From an uncultured Acetatifactor sp. (lineage in GTDB: Bacteria; Bacillota; Clostridia; Lachnospirales; Lachnospiraceae): a stretch of DNA of 11,662 nt. The stretch is taken from positions 1 to 11,662 of the forward strand of contig CAJUGT010000125.1 of assembly GCA_910586435.1 (NCBI GenBank), in the 5' to 3' direction. Under the pieces are notes generated by a model, which was given only the letters and a program-made list of their open reading frames with translations, did not search any database and was not told the origin of the DNA. A program made the position numbers and the translations under genes. This document shows positions 6,834 to 11,662 of this stretch, piece after piece (position 1 is the first letter of the stretch; every line of letters starts with the position of its first letter).

Positions 6834-8855
6834 CTATCTCAGTACATCATGTTCCCGTAACACCTTTTCAATCACTGTCCCCTTGATCATGTGAAGCAAG
6901 GGCTTCTTCAGCGCATTCAGAGGGCCGGGCAATTCTATTTCCAGCGGAGACTTGCCGTCCATCAGCTTTACGCTGCTGTCCAAAAGCTCCCGAATATCAT
7001 ATACGCTTCCCCATACCTCCGGCACGCCTCTGTCAACACCCAGGAGTCCGTACACGGCTTCCATGGCGGTTCTCACGGAATACTCCGTGGTAAATACCGT
7101 ATCTCTGGGCGTCTCCGCAAACTGTCCCAAAAAAGCGAAGTTTACACAGCCGTCAGGAATCACATCCGGTCTGTCTCCCTTTGTCCTGGGCATGAAAAAC
7201 GCCGTAATATATGGCATCATGGTAGGTACGCACAGAGCACTGTGCTCTGCCAGCTCCGAAATCTCCTCCAGCGGTACTCCAATATGGTAGAGCCACTCCT
7301 GTGTAATCTCCTTTCCTGTGCATTCCCGCATGGGCTTTTTGACATAATCCCCTGGAACATCCGTAAAAAGACCGTAGACCCATATGCATACTTTATCTTT
7401 ATCCTGCTCTTTAAACTGCCCCTGCCTGTTAATGGTCCAGCTCAACAGCCATGCGGAGTCCTTACAGCTTACAATCCCTCCTGTAACCACCTTGCCACTC
7501 CTGGGGTCCCGCTTACAGATATTTGTGATATAGGGAAGAATCTTTTCGTCCAATGTGGTAATGGTAGCGGATTCCCAATTGGTCTTGGACACATTGGAGC
7601 AGAATTTCTCAGGATGCCCAAAGGCCGAATCCTGTCTGGCTATATTTCTCCACAAATTCCAGCAGCCGCTGGTACGAACTTCCGCGTCACCGTTGGGCGC
7701 ATGGTTTTGATCTCCATATATGGTGCCTTCCGTACAGCTTCCGTTTGTGACAAATACAAGGTCATTTTCTGTCAGCACAATGCCTTCTTCCACGCCGTTT
7801 ACTTTGCATTCTATGGCCTTGGCTATCTTCTTGCCTTTTTCAAACTCAAAGATTACATTTGTCACTTCCGTTCGATACCGGAAATCCACCCCAGCCTCTT
7901 CCAAATACTTCTGCATGGGCAGAATCAGAGACTCATACTGATTGTATTTCGTAAATTTCAATGCGCTGAAATCCGGCAGCCCTGCAATATGGTGAATAAA
8001 TCTCTGAAAATACAATTTCATTTCCAAAGCAGAATGCCAGTTTTCAAACGCAAACATGGTCCTCCAATACAGCCAGAATGTGGAATCAAATACTTCCTCA
8101 TCAAATACATCCTCTATGGTCTTGTCATACAAATCTTCATCTTTTGTCATAAACAATTTCATAATTTCCATACATCCCTTTTGGCTTAAACGAAACTTGC
8201 CATCCGTATGGGCATCCTGTCCACGGTTTTCCGTGGCACGGCAAAGGGAGAAATTGGGGTCTTCTTTGTTCAGCCAGTAAAATTCATCCAGCACCGAGGC
8301 CCCCGGTGTCTCCAGGGAAGGAATACTGCGGAACAAATCCCACAGGCATTCAAAATGATTCTCCATCTCACGGCCACCCCTCATCACATAGCCTCTGGAA
8401 GTGTCATAAATTCCGTCACAGGCGCCTCCCGAAATGTCCATTGCTTCCAAAATATGGATGTGGGAACCCGGCATCTGCCCGTCTCTCACCAGAAAACATG
8501 CCGCCGCCAAAGCTCCAAGACCGCTTCCCACAATATACGCGTTTTTCTCATCCACGCCTTCAGGCTTTTTCGGCCTGGCAAAGGCTTCATAATTACCATT
8601 GCTATAGTAGATTCCTTTGCTGTTTCTCTGATTTTTTCCAATTTCCGTATTGCGAAATGACCGCAGCTTTTCCTCCGCTTCCTCTCTTTTCGCCTTCTTA
8701 TTCTTTGCCATATTGCGTCTTCTGACAGCAATTGCCGTTGCGCCTGCGCCTGCCGCAATTGCGGCTGCCCCGATTTTAAGAGTTCTGTTCTTAGCCATAC
8801 TGCTTTTTCCTTTCTTTGTCACATATGATGTCTTTAGAGAAAACGAATCCTCCAT
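6834..8855 (-). CDS. ohyA: Oleate hydratase (MCRA / 67 kDa myosin-cross-reactive antigen family) with N-terminal extension
   Basis: A 673-aa FAD-dependent hydratase that adds water to the cis-9 double bond of oleate-type fatty acids, giving 10-hydroxystearate. It is thought to detoxify host unsaturated fatty acids. The family start YYSNGNYEAFARPKKPEG appears only at about residue 83. The Rossmann FAD motif GSGLG follows at 110-114. RGGREMENHFECLWDL, containing the acidic catalytic region, is at 159-174. PRTKGDRPDVIPDG and FLGQFAETPRDTVFTTEYSV are typical C-terminal family blocks. The roughly 80 residues in front are unusual. They comprise a short hydrophobic Ala/Gly/Ile segment (about 28-44), RRR, and a Lys/Glu-rich stretch, suggesting membrane association. 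Two starts are possible: 8855 (AGAGG 9 nt upstream) or Met20 at 8798 (AAAGGA 9 nt upstream). Both retain the extension. TetR gene and palindrome lie upstream. Confidence 0.95.
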   Translation of the reverse strand: MEDSFSLKTSYVTKKGKSSMAKNRTLKIGAAAIAAGAGATAIAVRRRNMAKNKKAKREEAEEKLRSFRNTEIGKNQRNSKGIYYSNGNYEAFARPKKPEGVDEKNAYIVGSGLGALAAACFLVRDGQMPGSHIHILEAMDISGGACDGIYDTSRGYVMRGGREMENHFECLWDLFRSIPSLETPGASVLDEFYWLNKEDPNFSLCRATENRGQDAHTDGKFRLSQKGCMEIMKLFMTKDEDLYDKTIEDVFDEEVFDSTFWLYWRTMFAFENWHSALEMKLYFQRFIHHIAGLPDFSALKFTKYNQYESLILPMQKYLEEAGVDFRYRTEVTNVIFEFEKGKKIAKAIECKVNGVEEGIVLTENDLVFVTNGSCTEGTIYGDQNHAPNGDAEVRTSGCWNLWRNIARQDSAFGHPEKFCSNVSKTNWESATITTLDEKILPYITNICKRDPRSGKVVTGGIVSCKDSAWLLSWTINRQGQFKEQDKDKVCIWVYGLFTDVPGDYVKKPMRECTGKEITQEWLYHIGVPLEEISELAEHSALCVPTMMPYITAFFMPRTKGDRPDVIPDGCVNFAFLGQFAETPRDTVFTTEYSVRTAMEAVYGLLGVDRGVPEVWGSVYDIRELLDSSVKLMDGKSPLEIELPGPLNALKKPLLHMIKGTVIEKVLREHDVLR

Positions 8856-8882
8856 ATATGTTTTCCTCTTTCTGATAATTCC

Positions 8883-8899
8883 ATTTTACAATGTTAAAT
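8883..8899. promoter_or_regulatory. Candidate TetR operator palindrome overlapping the -10 box
   Basis: The 17-bp imperfect palindrome is ATTTAAC-ATT-GTAAAAT on the minus strand, with 6 of 7 arm positions complementary, centred on 8891. It covers the proposed -10 hexamer of the oleate hydratase promoter. Binding by the neighbouring TetR protein is inferred. Confidence 0.4.
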
Positions 8900-8910
8900 C
8901 TTTTTTCCAA
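8883..8910 (-). promoter_or_regulatory. Probable promoter of oleate hydratase
   Basis: On the minus strand, TTGGAA (complement of 8905-8910), a 16-nt spacer and TAAAAT (complement of 8883-8888). Matches are 4/6 and 5/6, weaker than the other promoters in this window, as expected for a controlled gene. The transcript would start near 8876, about 20 nt before the upstream start codon. Confidence 0.5.
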
Positions 8911-8915
8911 CTTAC

Positions 8916-8958
8916 AAAACAGGAGGGATGATAAAAAATTTATCATCCCTCCTGTTTT
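8916..8958 (-). terminator. Strong hairpin terminator after tetR
   Basis: A perfect inverted repeat with 20 paired bases and a 3-nt AAA loop (8916-8935 with 8939-8958). The minus-strand 3' arm ends in CCTGTTTTG. It starts 34 bp past the tetR stop and lies just upstream of the oleate hydratase promoter, so it insulates the two genes. It is A/T-flanked on both sides and may work in both directions. Confidence 0.8.
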
Positions 8959-8991
8959 GATAAAAATCAGTAAGAATTCCATTCAAAACCA

Positions 8992-9561
8992 TTACATGAA
9001 TTTCTGTGCCTGGTCAAAATTCTGGATGGAATTGGCAATATTGCCATGAAGAGCAATTCCCAACCGCTCCGTAATCTCCCTGTAATCCTCTTTCATTCCC
9101 CGGGCTATCCAATCCAGCATAATTCCCACAAATCCATATTTATAAAATTCCGCAATAAAGTCCCTATCCTCCTTCGCCACGCACATGCCCGTACACTTCT
9201 CTTCCACCACATCGGCAACCAGATCAAAGGTAAGCTTATACAGATAATTTTCTATCTTCTCCCTGCTGACACAACGATACACATTCAATATAAAAGGCTT
9301 ATTCTCCAAAACCGCCTCAAAAATCTGGCACATGCCTTCCTGCCAGGTATCATAGGTCTTCTTGCCCTGCAAGGCTTTTTTTCCGTCTTCCACACAGACC
9401 CACTCCACCAAATCATAAATATCCTTGAAATGATAATAGAAGGACATTCGGCTGATGCCGCAGTCCGTGGTAATGTCATTTATTGTAATCTTGTCAAGAG
9501 TTTTATGTAGTAACAACTTTTTCAACGACGCCCCAAGGGCAATTTTGGTAGAGTTTGGCAT
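8992..9561 (-). CDS. TetR/AcrR family transcriptional regulator (DhaS-like)
   Basis: A 189-aa protein with an N-terminal helix-turn-helix (about residues 8-50). It contains LDKITINDITTDCGISRMSF followed by YYHFKDIYDLVEWV, the classical TetR recognition helix and YYHF motif. The C-terminal ligand domain resembles the DhaS/SczA-type TetR C-terminal domain (helical, with FYKYGFVGIMLDWIARGM). It is co-directional with oleate hydratase and immediately upstream, so a fatty-acid-responsive repressor of that gene is the likely role, inferred from context. AGGAGG precedes the ATG and lies against the edge of repeat cluster B. No clear promoter of its own was found between the recombinase and this gene, so it may be expressed from inside the repeats or by read-through. 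Confidence 0.9.
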   Translation of the reverse strand: MPNSTKIALGASLKKLLLHKTLDKITINDITTDCGISRMSFYYHFKDIYDLVEWVCVEDGKKALQGKKTYDTWQEGMCQIFEAVLENKPFILNVYRCVSREKIENYLYKLTFDLVADVVEEKCTGMCVAKEDRDFIAEFYKYGFVGIMLDWIARGMKEDYREITERLGIALHGNIANSIQNFDQAQKFM

Positions 9562-9571
9562 AAAATCCTCC

Positions 9572-9699
9572 TATTCCAGTACCGTCTCTGCACTTCGGTG
9601 CCCCTATGAGGGAAGGGTTATTCAGCCGCTAATGCGTCTGAAAACCCTTCTCTGTGTCTGAAAGACACATTGCGCCTCCGTTCCGAGACTGTTTTTTAT
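9572..9699 (-). repeat. Structured repeat, cluster B unit 1 (128 bp)
   Basis: It has the same end modules as cluster A (TATTCCAGTACCGTCTCT and CCGTTCCGAGACTGTTTTTT) and the same GTGTCT-GAA-AGACAC hairpin (9654-9668). The central arm is different: GAGGGAAGGGTTATTCAG (9608-9625) pairs with CTGAAAACCCTTCTC (9638-9652) with small bulges. Structure is preserved while sequence is not. The left edge abuts the AGGAGG of tetR. Confidence 0.9.
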
Positions 9700-9826
9700 T
9701 ATTCCAGTACCGTCTCTCCACTTCGGTGCCCTTATGAGGGAAGGGTTATTCAGCCGCTAATGCGTCTGAAAACCCTTCTCTGTGTCTGAAAGACACATTG
9801 CGCCTCCGTTCCGAGACTGTTTTTAA
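9700..9826 (-). repeat. Structured repeat, cluster B unit 2 (127 bp)
   Basis: Nearly identical to unit 9572-9699, with the same cluster-B arm (9736-9753 with 9766-9780) and short hairpin (9782-9796). Differences are confined to a few positions such as CTCTGC/CTCTCC and the length of the T-run. The two units therefore look like a recent tandem duplication. Confidence 0.9.
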
Positions 9827-9855
9827 ATTTCCTCTTGACATTTCTCAGCTGGACT
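9827..9855 (-). repeat. Shared repeat flank, cluster B, non-coding copy
   Basis: This 29-bp extension matches 5171-5199 at 27 of 29 positions. Here it lies just beyond the recombinase stop and is non-coding. The match stops at CTGGACT in both clusters, which marks the element's outer boundary. Confidence 0.8.
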
Positions 9856-9867
9856 ATGTAAATCCTA

Positions 9868-11412
9868 TTATACCTTTTCTTCAATTTTCATGTCAAGAAT
9901 TTCTGTCACATACTCTTCTTTCCTTCCGTGAGCGGCAAATGTCAGCCAAATACCAAACGGGATTTTTTTTATCCATATAAAAACTCTATTGCCCGGATAT
10001 ATAATCATTTTATCCAAAATCTCACCATACAGTTCCACATTGCTTTCATCAAAGGACATAATGTCATTTAGAATCTCTTCCGCCACTTGGGAATCTTTAT
10101 CCCCCATGGGAATCGCATTTTGGGCCTTACAGAGCTCTTCCAGCTGTTCTGACAACCTCTCTGCCCTCTCTTCATACCATTTTAACTGTTCTTTTAAGTC
10201 TTCCGGGGTTATCACTCCTTCCACCATAAGGTCAATGGCTTTCTTTTTCTTATGGCATAACGCCTCCATTTTGCTTTGTATTTTTTCCGCATCGGAGTCT
10301 GCGGCCCTGTTATTAAGCGCTTGCAGTTCCCGTATCACCTCTTCTCTCAATGTGTCACGGCAAATGGCCATTTTTCTGACACAGTGAGATAGACACGCAA
10401 GCAGGGAACGCTCATTGACAGATTGATTCTCACAGCCAGTCCGTTGTCCGCTTTCCAGAATTCTGACCGTTCCGTGGTTTGCGGCGGCATGGCACCGCCA
10501 GGCTCTGTACATGCCTCCGCTTTTTAATCCTTTCGTCCTGCTGACAAAACGTTTTCCACACAAACCGCAGTAAATCTTTCCACTGCACCAGTACCGGGTC
10601 CCCAGCCCTGCTTTGTCCTCCGTTCCCTTCTCCGTCCGCGTCTTTTTCTTCCCTGTTGAGCGCCTGTCAAGTTTCTCCTGGGTACGTTCCCATAATTCCC
10701 GCTCTATCAGCGGTTCATGATGGTCTTTTAGATAAATCTTTTCCTCTTCACCCCGATTGTATTTTTTGGTATGGGTAAGATAATCCGGGGTACAGGTTTT
10801 CTTCTGGCACAAATCTCCTACATATTTCTCATTCCGCAGCACCCTTAGTATTGTGGTATCCGACCAGAAAGCCGCCTGTTTCGGGCGCATTCCTTCTTCC
10901 GTCAGTTCTCTGGCAATCACATGAATTCCTTTTCCTTCATTAGCATATTTATGAAATATGGCACGTACAATGGGAACTTCCTCCTCATTTACCGCAAGAG
11001 TACCTCCCTGAACCGTATATCCCAACAAATCTCTGCCAAATACAATCCCCTGTTCCATTCGGCGTTTCTGTCCCCACTTCACTCGTTCCGATGTCTTACG
11101 GCTTTCTTCCTGGGCTATGCTGGCCATTAATGTAAGACGTAACTCCCCGTCGGAATCCCTGGTGTCAATATTGTCAATGGTAAAAATAACTCCGATTCCT
11201 TTTTCTTTTAGTTTTCTGGTATAATAAAGCGTATCCACGGTATTTCGCGCAAAACGGCACACCTCTTTTGTCAGGATTAAATCAATACTCCCACGCATGG
11301 CTTCTTCCATCATAGCATTAAAAGCTGTACGTTTTTTTGTCTGCGTTCCGCTGTATCCGTCATCTATGTAAATGGTGTCTTTGATACAATTTGATTTTGC
11401 CTTATACTCCAT
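9868..11412 (-). CDS. N-terminally truncated large serine recombinase
   Basis: 514 aa. The reading frame begins in the middle of the resolvase domain with DDGYSGT (17-23), followed by the RFARNT arginine motif (53-58) and the long E-helix (about 94-122). A recombinase domain covers about 125-250, with YVGDL and HEPLIERELWERTQ. A zinc ribbon has Cys282, Cys285, Cys307 and Cys327. A charged coiled coil (about 355-430) and a C-terminal strand region (MIIYPGNRVFIWI) follow. Intact family members carry about 40 more N-terminal residues with the R-x-S nucleophile. These are absent. TAA lies in frame two codons before the ATG at 11412, there is no SD, and neither other upstream frame encodes the missing part. 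The protein is therefore probably catalytically dead or a remnant of a mobile element. The 3' end abuts repeat cluster B (TAA followed directly by TAG). Confidence 0.87.
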   Translation of the reverse strand: MEYKAKSNCIKDTIYIDDGYSGTQTKKRTAFNAMMEEAMRGSIDLILTKEVCRFARNTVDTLYYTRKLKEKGIGVIFTIDNIDTRDSDGELRLTLMASIAQEESRKTSERVKWGQKRRMEQGIVFGRDLLGYTVQGGTLAVNEEEVPIVRAIFHKYANEGKGIHVIARELTEEGMRPKQAAFWSDTTILRVLRNEKYVGDLCQKKTCTPDYLTHTKKYNRGEEEKIYLKDHHEPLIERELWERTQEKLDRRSTGKKKTRTEKGTEDKAGLGTRYWCSGKIYCGLCGKRFVSRTKGLKSGGMYRAWRCHAAANHGTVRILESGQRTGCENQSVNERSLLACLSHCVRKMAICRDTLREEVIRELQALNNRAADSDAEKIQSKMEALCHKKKKAIDLMVEGVITPEDLKEQLKWYEERAERLSEQLEELCKAQNAIPMGDKDSQVAEEILNDIMSFDESNVELYGEILDKMIIYPGNRVFIWIKKIPFGIWLTFAAHGRKEEYVTEILDMKIEEKV

Positions 11413-11510
11413 GGTTTTTTACCGATACCCCGTGATTTTTCCTTAAACCCCATGATTTTTCCTATATCACATGATTTTTTGCCATACTCCACGATTTTTC
11501 ATATACTTTT
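11405..11510 (-). repeat. Five degenerate ~20-bp tandem repeats over the recombinase start
   Basis: On the minus strand the units follow GGAAAAATCAYGGGGTWTA. Examples are GAAAAATCGTGGAGTATGGC, GAAAAATCATGGGGTTTAAG and GAAAAATCACGGGGTATCG. The last unit contains the recombinase start codon (AAAAAACCATGGAGTATAAG), so its first codons belong to the array. Period is 19-21 bp, and units match at roughly 70-80% by eye. Confidence 0.75.
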
Positions 11511-11538
11511 TGATTAGTCCTATAAAAGATCAAAAGAT

Positions 11539-11568
11539 TTGGAAATATCCTGGCATCCGTGGTATAAT
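11539..11568 (+). promoter_or_regulatory. Promoter of the divergent plus-strand gene
   Basis: TTGGAA (11539-11544), an 18-nt spacer and TATAAT (11563-11568). It lies 33 bp before a start codon that has a strong SD. Confidence 0.65.
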
Positions 11569-11600
11569 TGCCTCATTGAACACTCAAGGAGGCACACAGA

Positions 11601-11662
11601 ATGGACATATACCATGATAACAATATATGGGGAAAAGGCTCGCCTGAAACCAAGCTGACAGC
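11601..11662 (+). CDS. Start of a divergently transcribed gene of unknown function (partial)
   Basis: ATG at 11601 follows AAGGAGG (11586-11592) with 8-nt spacing and a good promoter at 11539-11568, so this is a real gene start although only about 20 codons are visible. The peptide begins MDIYHDNNIWGKGSPETKLT. That is too short for a family call. It is the only plus-strand gene in the window and is divergent from the recombinase remnant, so the 11413-11600 gap separates two transcription units. Confidence 0.75.
   Translation, partial: MDIYHDNNIWGKGSPETKLT

Noticed and set aside
6891..8189. A 432-codon plus-strand frame opposite oleate hydratase
   Set aside because: The minus strand encodes clear oleate hydratase motifs throughout, so the plus-strand frame is a by-product of codon bias.

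Overview
The window looks like chromosome from a Clostridia-type Firmicute, most likely a Lachnospiraceae gut anaerobe. This is inferred from moderate GC, strong AGGAGG-type ribosome binding sites, sigma-A promoters with near-consensus boxes, a TM1266-type [FeFe]-hydrogenase regulator, an MCRA-type oleate hydratase and a large serine recombinase. Every gene except the last partial one lies on the minus strand, so the text below follows minus-strand transcription from right to left within each block.

Left block (1-4117). The 5' part of tig (trigger factor) runs off the left edge and has a near-perfect promoter at 1388-1416. Upstream of it is a compact three-gene operon: a lipoprotein substrate-binding protein (4117-3107), a permease fused to an ABC ATPase in one polypeptide (3100-1760), and a small TM1266-family putative hydrogenase regulator (1698-1444). 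The pairing suggests import of a small ligand linked to hydrogenase or anaerobic redox metabolism. The fused ATPase stops one residue after its H-loop histidine.

Middle block (4118-6833). A 334-bp gene-free leader with hairpins precedes a 133-aa protein resembling Imm1-type immunity proteins. Next comes a cluster of long structured repeats (4864-5199). A two-gene operon follows, a GNAT acetyltransferase overlapping a type I L-asparaginase by 4 bp, with its own promoter at 6727-6755.

Right block (6834-11662). Oleate hydratase (with an unusual N-terminal extension) and a TetR regulator are separated by a strong hairpin terminator. A palindrome sits on the probable oleate hydratase -10 box. Upstream of tetR is a second cluster of the same repeat family (9572-9855). 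Then comes a large serine recombinase whose N-terminus, including the nucleophilic serine region, is missing, and whose start codon lies in an array of degenerate ~20-bp tandem repeats. A divergent plus-strand gene begins at 11601 and leaves the window.

The most notable feature is the repeat family. Four ~127-130-bp units and one 47-bp remnant form two clusters. The end modules are conserved, while the central hairpin arm has an entirely different sequence in each cluster yet remains self-complementary. On the minus strand each cluster starts at the end of one gene and finishes at the Shine-Dalgarno of the next. In one cluster it appears to supply the last codons and stop of the asparaginase.
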